Positions 7,868 to 15,325 of a stretch of DNA of 64,000 nt are shown one piece after another. The DNA is from Brooklawnia sp032229645. GTDB lineage: Bacteria; Actinomycetota; Actinomycetes; Propionibacteriales; Propionibacteriaceae. The stretch is taken from NCBI GenBank assembly GCA_963722295.1, contig CAVRLB010000007.1:205481-269480 (forward strand). The letters run 5' to 3'. Numbering within the stretch: the first letter of the stretch is position 1; each line of letters begins with the position of its first letter. The translations under genes were made by a program, and so were the position numbers. A model generated the notes under the pieces. It was not told where the DNA came from, ran no database searches, and saw only the letters and a list, made by a program, of their open reading frames with translations.

Positions 7868-8666
7868 GCTGCTCTCCAAGTGGTCGTGGGGTCGATCTTG
7901 TCAAGGAAGTCGAGGTAGGCGTCTTCGAGGCTCTGGGTCGCGCCGGACCCGGCCGAGGCGGCGGCGCGGAGTTCCGTCGGCGTTCCGACGAACTGCGTGC
8001 GTCCGGCGACGATGATGGCTAGCCGGTCGGCCAGCCGTTGCACCTCGTCGAGATAGTGGGAGACCAAGATGATGGTGACCCCACCGCCCTTGATCTGGTC
8101 GATGAGGTGCCAGACGCTGCGTCGTCCCCGGGGATCGAGGCCGGTGGTGAGTTCATCGAGCACAACGATCTGGGGTGATCCGACCAGGGCGAGGGCGATG
8201 GAGAGTCGCTGCTTTTCGCCCCCGGAGAGCTTGCCGAAGGCACGCTTTCTCTGACCGTCCAGCCCGACCGTTCGTAACAGATCCTCGACGGCGACCGGAA
8301 CCGGGTAGAAGGAGGCGAACAACCGCAGCGCTTCTTCCACTCGCAGGGTGTCCGGGAGGACTGCCGATTGAAGCTGATACCCGACCCGCTCGCGCACATG
8401 TCGACGGTGTCGCACCGGGTCGAGGCCAAATAGCTCGATTCGGCCCGAATCGGGTGCGAGTGCGCCTGCGAGGCATTCCACCGTGATCGTCTTGCCCGCT
8501 CCGTTGGGGCCGAGGAGCAAAAGACCTCTCCGGCATGGATCGAGAAACTGACGTTGTCAACGGCCACGACACCCGGGAACGTCTTGCGCAGGCCACGGAT
8601 TTCCACGGCTACCGCGGGCTGCCCCGACGGCTTCGAGGCAATACCGTGCTGCGTGTTGTCGTTCAT
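7864..8666 (-). pseudogene. ABC transporter ATP-binding protein, one-base frameshift
   Basis: Residues 1-49 (MNDNTQHG... to HAGEVF) are in one frame. From 8520 on, the rest is in another frame: LLGPNGAGKTITVECLAGAL (Walker A), LSGGEKQRLSIALALVG (signature), IVVLDELTTGLDPRG (Walker B) and VSHYLDEV (H-loop). Joining the frames at TTT/TTG near 8520 restores the exact canonical length of GEVFxLLGPNGAGK, so a single base appears to be lost. It could be a sequencing error, but the downstream permease is also broken, which favours true decay. Confidence 0.8.
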
Positions 8667-9355
8667 GATTCATCGTCCTTCGTGCGCTGCCTGTTGCGTC
8701 GGGCGAAGGCCCACCACAGCAGCTGCGCCAGCAGCACCGTCGCCATGCCGGAGCCGGCCAGCACGTAGGATTCCTGGCTCCACGTGCCGCTGCCAAACAC
8801 GGCGACCAGCACGGATGCGGCAATGACCGCGACGAGCAGGATAACCCGCCGCCCAATCGACGTTCCGTTGAGCCTGCGGACTACCGCCAGGGCAATCTCC
8901 ACGATCTGCAGCACCGCGACACCGAGCCCGGAGCCAACTGCGTAGGCGACGACCCCGTGCGAGACGACGGGTGTGTTGTTGACCGCGACGATGACCGCTC
9001 CGGCAGCGACCAGCAGAGCAACAGCATCCAATGCAACAGCCAGCAACCGCCAAGAACCGGCACCTTCGCGGTCTTGTCGCTTCCTGGGGATGAAGTCCCA
9101 GGCGCGAGCCTCGTGCCAGCGACTCGCCGCGAGTGCGATGGCGAAAGTGCTGATCGGTGCCGCAAGCGATGCCAGCAGGTTGCCGCTGAGCGTCCATACC
9201 ACCGCTCCGATAGCGACGACGATCGGGAGCGAGCAGAGCCGTCCGAACCACCAACCGCGCAGATACAGCGCGCGCGCCTCGGCTAGATCGGTCGGATGTA
9301 CCAGCCGTTTCACGGCCGAGTCGGGCAGCGATACTGCCTCGTGCATGTCATTCAT
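8663..9355 (-). CDS. six-helix membrane protein of ABC-associated operon
   Basis: About 230 residues from the ATG at 9355, which overlaps the regulator stop by 8 bp. Around six hydrophobic helices are visible, for example LCSLPIVVAIGAVVWTLSGN, LLAVALDAVALLVAAGAVIV, GVVAYAVGSGLGVAVLQIVE and RRVILLVAVIAASVLVAVFG. The end overlaps the start of the ATPase gene (ATGA). I do not recognise the family. It sits second in a four-gene operon of regulator, membrane protein, ATPase and permease. Confidence 0.7.
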   Translation of the reverse strand: MNDMHEAVSLPDSAVKRLVHPTDLAEARALYLRGWWFGRLCSLPIVVAIGAVVWTLSGNLLASLAAPISTFAIALAASRWHEARAWDFIPRKRQDREGAGSWRLLAVALDAVALLVAAGAVIVAVNNTPVVSHGVVAYAVGSGLGVAVLQIVEIALAVVRRLNGTSIGRRVILLVAVIAASVLVAVFGSGTWSQESYVLAGSGMATVLLAQLLWWAFARRNRQRTKDDES

Positions 9356-9821
9356 AGTTCCTCCAAGGTGTTGTCGTGAGGTAATCGGAGTCGACGCTCG
9401 CCCGGGCGAGTTCGTAGACCTTCTGACGCGCCACACCAAGCGCACCGGCAACAGTCACGGCGCTGAACTCGTCGAGCAGCGCTTCGACGCAAACCGAACG
9501 GACACTCGCGGCGCGGGCAACCAAGTGCGACATCAAGGCGCTGACTTCTGCGGCCAGCAGGGCGACGGCCCGCTCCCCGCCGAACGGAGCAGCCCAGCCC
9601 TCCGTGCCCGCAGCCGCAGCTGCAAAGAGCCGGTCGCCACCGTCTTGAAGGTGGAAGGTGACCTGGTCCGGGGTGACACCGGCAGCCTCGAACCGCTCGA
9701 TCACGGACGCGACCGTCGCGGGATCGTCCCTCCGGCGATGCGCAAGGACGCGTGCCCACGTGTCTGCTTCCGACTCGCTTGGGTTCCAAAGCTCGCTGTC
9801 ACCCCTGGGGTTACGATCCAT
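9348..9821 (-). CDS. winged-helix/ArsR-like regulator of the ABC operon
   Basis: 157 residues starting MDRNPRGDSELWNPSESEAD. A helix-turn-helix is recognisable near the C-terminus (FSAVTVAGALGVARQKVYEL, then ARASVDSDYL). The first half is acidic and helical. It is first in the operon, overlaps the next gene by 8 bp and has two near-palindromic sites at its start (9798 and 9853), so autorepression is likely. The family is uncertain beyond HTH. Confidence 0.65.
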   Translation of the reverse strand: MDRNPRGDSELWNPSESEADTWARVLAHRRRDDPATVASVIERFEAAGVTPDQVTFHLQDGGDRLFAAAAAGTEGWAAPFGGERAVALLAAEVSALMSHLVARAASVRSVCVEALLDEFSAVTVAGALGVARQKVYELARASVDSDYLTTTPWRNYE

Positions 9822-9872
9822 GCCTACAGCATCACATCTCGAACCACCCTATGTCAACCCTGGGGTGACATA
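9798..9872. promoter_or_regulatory. paired near-palindromic operator candidates
   Basis: GTCACCCCTGGGGTTAC (9798-9814) and GTCAACCCTGGGGTGAC (9853-9869) are two copies of a 17-bp imperfect palindrome 55 bp apart. The second is flanked to give TATGTCA...TGACATA (9850-9872). One lies over the first codons of the wHTH gene and the other just upstream. They are probably the binding sites of that regulator. Confidence 0.55.
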
Positions 9873-9978
9873 GGCTCCATTCTCTCCGCCATTGGGATGG
9901 CTCAAACCCTTCTCCGGCCCCACCAAGTGAGGTGGTCGTCGTCATCACCATCACCATCGTCGAGTCGAGGGACGAGGC

Positions 9979-10307
9979 ATGGAGCTCGACACGATGATTG
10001 TGGTCGATGATCTTGTGGCGCAGTACCGCGACGGCGCGACGCTCGTTGAGCTGGCCTCACGCTTCGGCGTCCACCGACGGACGGTCGCGGAGCATCTGAC
10101 GCGGCGGAAGGTCCCGATCCGCCGTGGAAGATTCGACCCTTCCCGCATTCATGAAGCAGCGACCTCTACGACAGCGGGTTGACGCTGGTAGAGGTCGGCT
10201 TGAAGGTCGGTGTGGGGCCTCAGGCAGTTCGCCGCGCGCTGGCCGAGCATGGCGTTCCGATTCGCGCGGGCGTTGGGCGACGCAGCCGGATGGCCACTGC
10301 CTCCTGA
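9979..10307 (+). pseudogene. recombinase/resolvase tandem helix-turn-helix remnant
   Basis: The first frame (9979 to about 10160) gives VAQYRDGATLVELASRFGVH and then RRTVAEHLTRRKVPIRRG. A second frame (about 10165-10307) gives LYDSGLTLVEVGLKVGVGPQ and then AVRRALAEHGVPIRAG. These are two consecutive HTH_7-like repeats that normally sit together at the C-terminus of small serine recombinases, here separated by a frameshift near 10160. The catalytic resolvase domain is not present upstream. Confidence 0.55.
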
Positions 10308-10429
10308 CCGTAGTGATCCCGGGCGAGACCTACGCGAGGACGAGCGGTTCACGGTCTCCGGCTCCTGCTTCGCGCCGGGCATCGCGCCGGATCATCGCCT
10401 CGCGGATGCGCACACGGTCGAGCAGCACG

Positions 10430-11586
10430 ACGCTGATCGGCATCGAGTGGGCATTCAAGGCCTACGCCTCCGGGAACTGGAGCATCAGCCAACTCCACGA
10501 CGAACTCACCTCCCGCGGACTGCTCAGCCTCCCGACTCCAAGACGCCCAGCCAAGCCGCTGGCAGTGTCCAGCGTCCACCGGCTCCTGACGAACCCGTAC
10601 TACAAAGGCGACCTGGTCTATCGAGGCACCCGCTACAAGGGCAACCACCCGCCACTGGTTCCTGCCGAGGTCTGGTACCAGGTCCAGTCCGTGCTGACCG
10701 CGCACCAGTGCGCCGTCGAAGCGACCCAGGTGCACGGGCACTACCTCAAAGGCACGATCCACTGCGGACAGTGCGGCTCACGACTCATCGTCTCCAACGC
10801 GAAGAACCGCCACGGCAACGTCTACTGCTACTTCGTATGCTCCGGCCGGCACTCCAAGCGCACCGACTGCACCCGCCAGGCGATGCTCATCGAAGACGTC
10901 GAGAAGCTCGTCGAGGACTACTACAAGCGAGTCCAGATCACCCCGGCCCAGCAGGACGCGCTCGCCGGGATGCTGCACCACGAGTTCAACCGGCTCATGG
11001 CAGCCGAAACCGACGAACTCGCCCGGCTCACCGCGAACCGGGACCGCCTCGAAGGCGAACAAGACCGGCTCATGCAAGCCCACTACGCCGACGCCATCCC
11101 GCTGAGCGTCCTCAAACGCGAGCAGGACCGCATCACGGGTGAGCTCGACAAGGTGACCCGCCGCATCGATGCCCACTCGGCGACTACGCCGACGCCCGCG
11201 CCCACCTCAACGACGCGCTCGGGCTCCTCGCGAACTGCGCCGACATCTACGCCCGCTGCGACGACACGAACCGGCGGCTATGCAACCAGGCCTTCTTCAC
11301 CAAGGTCTACATCGATGAGGACGGCGAACTGCGCGTCGAGCACAACCGGCCCTTCGAAATGCTGCTCGACCCACAGATCAACGCCAACGCCCTCACCTGG
11401 GCCGCAGATACCAACAAGGCCCGAACCTCCACCAACGTTGATGTTGGCAAGGGTTCGAGCCTTGTGCGTGGGGTGCTCCTCGCGCTGCGCGCTCGTCAAC
11501 AGCCTTCAATCGCCTCGGTCAAGAACGCGAGCGTTCTTGCCGCTCGGCTCAATCGTCTGTGGAGCATAGGGGATTCGAACCCCTGA
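10430..11586 (+). pseudogene. large serine recombinase lacking catalytic domain, frameshifted
   Basis: From about 10440 the frame shows the recombinase domain (IEWAFKAYASGNWSISQLHD, then SVHRLLTNPYYKGDLVYRG). It is followed by a zinc ribbon (GTIHCGQCGSRLIV and a second Cys set FVCSGRHSKRTDC) and a long coiled coil rich in ARLTANRDRLEGEQDRL. Near 11175 the frame changes, and the C-terminus continues as ADARAHLNDALGLLANCADI and then YARCDDTNRRLCNQAFFTKV. The N-terminal Ser-nucleophile domain is missing. The end runs into the tRNA-Ala gene on the other strand. This is a dead integrase-type gene. Confidence 0.75.
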
Positions 11587-11632
11587 CCTTCTCATTGCGA
11601 ACGAGACGCGCTACCAACTGCGCCAATGCCCC
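11560..11632 (-). tRNA. tRNA-Ala (anticodon CGC)
   Basis: The minus strand folds as a cloverleaf. The acceptor GGGGCAT pairs with ATGCTCC. The anticodon stem-loop is TCTCG-TTCGCAA-TGAGA with anticodon CGC, and the T-loop is TTCGAAT closed by AGGGG/CCCCT. The discriminator is A, and CCA is not encoded. It lies at the end of the degraded region next to the serine recombinase remnant. Confidence 0.93.
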
Positions 11633-11771
11633 ATATCCAGTTTTTCGGTACCTGAAGATGGTACACGACCCGACACCTGACCCCCAAAAATCGGGGTTCA
11701 CAACGCACAACGCCGGGCAGGCCATCCCCGCGATCCGGACGAGGAAAGCCTGGAAGCCCTAGGCTGGTGAC

Positions 11772-12230
11772 GTGGGTTACGCCTTTCATCCGGACTTCGC
11801 CCGGTACGCCTGGTTTCGCCTACCCTCAACAAGACAGCGATCCGACTCGGCGTGCTCGTCCTGAGTGCTCTGCCCGGAAAAGAGAAGTCGGACGAACAGG
11901 TCACCGTCACACGGCACCAGATTCCGACCGCAGACGGCAGCACCATCTCGGCGCTGCTCTATACCCCCATCCGTGCCGATCGTCCGCTGCCGTGCCTGAT
12001 CGACTTTCACGGCGGCGGCTTCGTCTTCAAGGCCGCGCCACATCACTTCGCGCTCGCCCGGGCCTACGCCACGCAAACCCCGTGTGCGGTGCTGTTTCCC
12101 GACTACCGGGTCCTGCCGGAGCACCGTTTCCCCGCTCCCGTAGAAGATGCCTATTCGTCGCTGCTGTGGCTGGACAGCGGTGAACGCTTTCGTTGCCGAC
12201 CGGTCTCGGGGCTTTTCCGCGGCGTCGGGC
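11772..12230 (+). pseudogene. alpha/beta hydrolase (HSL-like), truncated and frameshifted
   Basis: An N-terminal piece (VGYAFHPDFARYAWF) in one frame is followed after about 11815 by another frame. That frame carries NKTAIRLGVLVLSALPGKEK, then LPCLIDFHGGGFVFKAAPHH with the HGGGF oxyanion motif, and FPDYRVLPEHRFPAPVEDAY. Similarity stops at about 12185 (SGERF), before the GxSxG nucleophile. The sequence after that does not continue the fold in any frame. The gene has lost its catalytic half. Confidence 0.65.
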
Positions 12231-12381
12231 ACGGCGATAGTCGACGCGGCCCGGTCGCTGATGCGCTGGGCATGGGCGACGGGGCATGGACCGCGTACCT
12301 TATCAAGTGAGCTCGATCCATGCGCACCGTGTCTAACCTTGTCGGAGCTTCATTGTCAGTGGTGGCCACTACAGTGAGGCC

Positions 12382-12663
12382 ATGACGCCCACCCTCAATG
12401 AAGTGCGCTCCGTCATCGATGCGATCGACCAACAGATCGTTTCGCTGATCGCGGAGCGCCAAAGCTGCGTGCTTACCGCTGGCTCGCTCAAGAAAGACGA
12501 GGATGGCGTGCGCGCACCCGCTCGTGTCGAACAGGTCATCGAGAAAGCACGAGCACTCGCAGACGCAGCGGGCGCTTCACCCGAAGTCGTCGAGAGCACC
12601 TACCGCGCGATGATCAGCGCTTTCATCCGCCTCGAGCTCGCGCAGCACCGATCCGGCTACTAA
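12382..12663 (+). CDS. chorismate mutase-like protein (AroQ type)
   Basis: 93 residues, all helical: LNEVRSVIDAIDQQIVSLIA, then ERQSCVLTAGSLKKDEDGVR and YRAMISAFIRLELAQ. This is the three-helix AroQ fold of chorismate mutase or isochorismate-pyruvate lyase (PchB-like). In the family an early Arg, the ERQ..V..AG..K segment (active-site Lys) and a later Arg bind chorismate, and residues of this kind are visible here. No aromatic-amino-acid genes are adjacent, so the physiological role is open. Confidence 0.8.
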   Translation: MTPTLNEVRSVIDAIDQQIVSLIAERQSCVLTAGSLKKDEDGVRAPARVEQVIEKARALADAAGASPEVVESTYRAMISAFIRLELAQHRSGY

Positions 12664-12677
12664 AAGCCAGGCCTCTC

Positions 12678-13211
12678 ATGACGTTCTCCGCAGGTGATCG
12701 CGTCTTCGTCGACGAGTCCAAGGCTCGCGGCTACATTATCGTTGCGACAGCATCTTCACCGTCTTTGATCCATGATTATGAAAAGGCGTTGCGCGGTCTC
12801 TTGAAGCCGGGACAGCGCCGAATTCATTTCAAAAGTGAAAGCGATAGCCGACGTAGAGAGATCCTCTCACGCATGTGCAAGCTTGATCTGCGCGCGTCAG
12901 TCTGGATCGCAAAAGGCCTACCGAACAAAGAAGCTCGTGATGCATGCCTCGCGTCCCTCGTTTCGGAATGTTGCCGCGCACAGGTGTCTGCTCTCATCAT
13001 CGAACGGGATGAATCACTTATGAGTGCCGACAGGAGAGTAATCAGCATGGCGCTTCGAGGCGGGATGCACTCGTTGCAATACTCACATTCTGCACCCCAC
13101 GGACAGCCCCTACTCTGGGTGAGCGACTCTGTTGCATGGTGCTATGCGAAAGGCGGCGACTGGATTCGAAGAGCAAAACCCCTCACCGGGCACCGAACAA
13201 TTCGACTGTAG
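12678..13211 (+). CDS. hypothetical protein, DUF3800-like / RNase H-like fold
   Basis: 177 residues starting 15 bp after the chorismate mutase-like gene. Near the N-terminus is RVFVDESKARGYIIV, a DES motif like that of DUF3800 proteins. Further features are PGQRRIHFKSESDSRRREIL, ALIIERDESLMSADRRVISM and a C-terminal LLWVSDSVAWCYAKGGDW with another acidic Asp. The pattern DES...HF...ERDES...SDS.AW could supply the acidic metal-binding residues of an RNase H-like nuclease, but this is inference. It looks intact and recurs in actinobacteria as an uncharacterised protein. Confidence 0.65.
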   Translation: MTFSAGDRVFVDESKARGYIIVATASSPSLIHDYEKALRGLLKPGQRRIHFKSESDSRRREILSRMCKLDLRASVWIAKGLPNKEARDACLASLVSECCRAQVSALIIERDESLMSADRRVISMALRGGMHSLQYSHSAPHGQPLLWVSDSVAWCYAKGGDWIRRAKPLTGHRTIRL

Positions 13212-13219
13212 AAATGCGT

Positions 13220-13259
13220 GAACCTGGCCCGTCGTACCGTCCGGAAGACTGCCAGGTTC
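13220..13259. terminator. hairpin downstream of the DUF3800-like gene
   Basis: GAACCTGGC (13220-13228) and GCCAGGTTC (13251-13259) form a perfect 9-bp stem with a 22-nt loop, starting 9 bp after the stop codon at 13211. There is no strong T tract. It is a plausible terminator. Confidence 0.45.
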
Positions 13260-13573
13260 TAAGGGCTACTGCCCGCCGCAGTTCTAGTCTAACGCAGAAT
13301 CGCAGCGAAGACGACGGCCAGGTGGCGAGGCCAGGTTGCTGCTCCTTCAGTGCTCAATGCTGAGCGTGAGAGCGGGACGCGCCGTCAGGCGCGGCGATCG
13401 CGTGCGACAAGCGTGTACGTCACGGTGGACGCACAAACCAAAGTACTCATACGGGCGATCCCAACCGAGCCAGAGCGCCAGACAATCTGCTGATTCCTGG
13501 CGGGTAGGGCACTCTTTCTGAGCTGGCTGAGTCTTCCAAAGCACCATTCTGGGCTGGGCCATGGCCCCCGGTG
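13260..13573. other. intergenic stretch with no supported gene
   Basis: About 310 bp between a hairpin and the minus-strand toxin-like gene. Open frames exist on both strands but none resembles a known family or has a ribosome-binding site. It may contain decayed coding sequence. Confidence 0.4.
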
Positions 13574-13825
13574 TCAGAACACGAGCCGCCGGTAGGGGGC
13601 AGGCGCCTTCATTGGGTGGATGATCTCGATCTCGCCGTCGTCCCATAGCAGCACGACGATCTCCAGTAACCGACCAGATGTGTCGAGACCTATGCGTAGC
13701 TCGCGCTGTGGGTTCTCGTCATCAAGCGGTCCGCCTGCGAGGACCGATTGCGCTGCCGCGATCGCATCTTCGTCTTTTATCCCATGTCTTCGAGCAGAGG
13801 GCGAGACGATCACGCGTTGGCCCAC
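13574..13825 (-). CDS. toxin-like protein of a small actinobacterial TA-type family
   Basis: 83 residues from a GTG. The pattern SARRHGIKDEDAIAAAQSVL, then RELRIGLDTSGRLLEIVVLL and EIEIIHPMKAPAPYRRL matches a small family (SA-HGI...D...A; IG.D..G..LE.VV; I.HAMKAR..Y). That family is usually encoded beside a ribbon-helix-helix partner and resembles BrnT/DUF4258-type toxins in layout. No antitoxin is adjacent on this strand. It lies head to head, 25 bp apart, with a divergent homologue at 13851. The toxin role is inferred. Confidence 0.6.
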   Translation of the reverse strand: MGQRVIVSPSARRHGIKDEDAIAAAQSVLAGGPLDDENPQRELRIGLDTSGRLLEIVVLLWDDGEIEIIHPMKAPAPYRRLVF

Positions 13826-13850
13826 TCACGAACAGCCAAACGGATGGCCG

Positions 13851-14120
13851 ATGAACGATCCAGTCCTTAGCCCAGAGGACATGCGCGCCTATCTCTCGGG
13901 GCTACGGGCCGAGTACGACGCCGAGAATAACTCGGGAAGTATCGAGTTACCTACTCGCCAGGAGCTAAACAGCGTCTGGTTGGTTTTTCCTTGGCCTACT
14001 ACGATGGTTGGACTCGATAGCGTAGGAAGAGCCTTTGAATTAGTGGCGGTGGCGCCTCCTCGTGATGTAGCAATAATTATCCACGCGAACTACCCGACCC
14101 AGGGTTTGAGAACCAGATGA
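13851..14120 (+). CDS. divergent homologue of the toxin-like family, paired with RHH gene
   Basis: 89 residues from the ATG at 13851. The C-terminal segment TTMVGLDSVGRAFELVAVAP, then RDVAIIIHANYPTQGLR aligns with the IGLDTSGRLLEIVVLL...IEIIHPMKAPAPYR segment of the neighbouring minus-strand gene. The N-terminus differs: PEDMRAYLSGLRAEYDAEN replaces the short SARRHG segment. It lies 10 bp before the ribbon-helix-helix gene at 14131, giving a toxin-antitoxin-like pair. The family relation comes from reading the two proteins side by side. Confidence 0.55.
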   Translation: MNDPVLSPEDMRAYLSGLRAEYDAENNSGSIELPTRQELNSVWLVFPWPTTMVGLDSVGRAFELVAVAPPRDVAIIIHANYPTQGLRTR

Positions 14121-14130
14121 GGGAGGCGAG

Positions 14131-14397
14131 ATGAACCACTACGTGGGAGCAAACGGTGTTCCATTCACCGATGAAGACGTTGAGCGTTGGGCAAAAGAAA
14201 CCGCAGACGGGTTCCCGAACTCGGTTCTCACCCACGAGGTTCCGCCGTGGCGCAAGAGCGAACCGATGGAGACCAGAAGCCTTCGTGTGCCAAGCGCTCT
14301 ATGGTCTCTGCTGGAAAAGCAGGCCAAGGAACACGGCGTGACGTCCAGCGAGTACGCGAGACAAGCACTCGCACAAGGACACTTAGCCAACACCTAA
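14131..14397 (+). CDS. ribbon-helix-helix antitoxin-like protein
   Basis: 88 residues. The N-terminus GVPFTDEDVERWAKETADGF is the acidic lead typical of RHH antitoxins in this TA layout. The C-terminal half METRSLRVPSALWSLLEKQA and then KEHGVTSSEYARQALAQG is a CopG/Arc-like ribbon (ETRSLRVP) with two helices. It would bind DNA as a dimer and autoregulate the pair with the gene at 13851. Spacing of 10 bp supports co-transcription. Confidence 0.65.
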   Translation: MNHYVGANGVPFTDEDVERWAKETADGFPNSVLTHEVPPWRKSEPMETRSLRVPSALWSLLEKQAKEHGVTSSEYARQALAQGHLANT

Positions 14398-14452
14398 ACC
14401 GTCTGCGGTTTCAAACTCTGGCCCTGCTTCTGGAGCAGTCGACGGCTCGGCG

Positions 14453-14638
14453 TCATTGGTGCCGTGCCGCGAGCTTGGCGCGGATACGCGCGAAAGCCTC
14501 ATCGAGTGGCACCATCTCAACTTTGCCGCTCTCAATGTCATCAATGCGTCGGCTGAGTTCGTCGCGCCAGGCGGCGTCGATCTCGTCTTGAGGCGTCTCG
14601 TTGTCGCCCGCATTTGGAGCCTGAATGTCGTGAACCAT
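14453..14638 (-). CDS. addiction-module component-type antitoxin (orphan)
   Basis: 61 residues: DEIDAAWRDELSRRIDDIES, then GKVEMVPLDEAFARIRAKL. This is the WR.E...R..DI.SG.V..VP..E...R pattern of the 'putative addiction module component' family (TIGR02574-like), usually paired with a RelE/ParE toxin. No RelE-like frame lies next to it on either side, so it appears to be an orphan antitoxin. It starts about 20 bp from the stop of the response regulator gene on the same strand. Confidence 0.7.
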   Translation of the reverse strand: MVHDIQAPNAGDNETPQDEIDAAWRDELSRRIDDIESGKVEMVPLDEAFARIRAKLAARHQ

Positions 14639-14659
14639 CTTGCTAACCTTCCTCGACCG

Positions 14660-15325
14660 TCAATCGAGCAGCCCGGCGTCGCGGACCCGCATGGCGGCCG
14701 AGACTCGGTTATCGGTGCCCAATTTCATGAAGAGCCTAGTCAGATGCGCTTTGACCGTGGCGAGGCTGAGATGGAGACGGTTGCCGATCTGGGCATTGGT
14801 GAGGCCCTGTGCCATCAAGATGGCGATCTCTCGTTCGCGGTCGGTCAGGTCGGCGATCGCCGCCAAGTCTTTCGGAGAGTGCCTGGTCGATGCGGTGGCA
14901 GCGGCGATCAGGGTATTCGTGACGTCGGGCGACAGCACTGGTTCGCCGCGGTGCACGGCTTTGATCGCCGCGATCAGGCCGGCGGGGTCGGTGTCTTTGA
15001 GCAGGAAGCCGTGCGCACGCTGACGCAGCGCGCGGAGCACATAGTCATCGGTGTTGAACGTTGTCAGCACCAGTACGCGCGGACCGTCCGTGCCGTCTGC
15101 GGCCAGTCGTTCCAAGACGCCGAGCCCGTCGAGCACCGGCATCCGGATATCCAGCAGGACCACGTCCGGGTTGAGCTCGCGAATCGCCTTCAACCCGGCC
15201 TCACCGTCTTCGGCTTGCCCGACGACGGTCAGCTCCGGATCCCCAGCAATGATCATGCCCAGTCCGGTGCGCACCATTGCGTCGTCGTCGATCACCAGCA
15301 CAGAGATCATCGTTCGTCCTTCCAC
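14660..15325 (-). CDS. NarL/LuxR-type response regulator
   Basis: 221 residues. The receiver domain occupies 1-120 with the acidic pocket VIDDD, the phospho-acceptor Asp in PDVVLLDIRMPVLDG, and LVLTTF and LLKDT for the Thr and Lys switch residues. The C-terminal LuxR helix-turn-helix is LTDREREIAILMAQGLTNAQ, then IGNRLHLSLATVKAHLTRLF. It overlaps the upstream kinase gene by 19 bp and forms a two-component system with it. The divergent ABC/esterase operon at 16643 is a likely target. Confidence 0.92.
   Translation of the reverse strand: MEGRTMISVLVIDDDAMVRTGLGMIIAGDPELTVVGQAEDGEAGLKAIRELNPDVVLLDIRMPVLDGLGVLERLAADGTDGPRVLVLTTFNTDDYVLRALRQRAHGFLLKDTDPAGLIAAIKAVHRGEPVLSPDVTNTLIAAATASTRHSPKDLAAIADLTDREREIAILMAQGLTNAQIGNRLHLSLATVKAHLTRLFMKLGTDNRVSAAMRVRDAGLLD

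Noticed and set aside
8515..8525. Programmed -1 frameshift in the ABC ATPase
   Set aside because: The TTTTG run could slip, but there is no downstream stimulatory structure evident and the partner permease is truncated, so simple decay is more likely.
9979..11632. Active prophage or conjugative element
   Set aside because: Only inactive recombinase remnants are present. No capsid, portal, terminase, relaxase or transfer genes appear anywhere in the window.
12382..12663. Chorismate mutase as part of a biosynthetic gene cluster
   Set aside because: No synthase, salicylate, or aromatic pathway genes are adjacent. The neighbours are a hypothetical protein and island debris.
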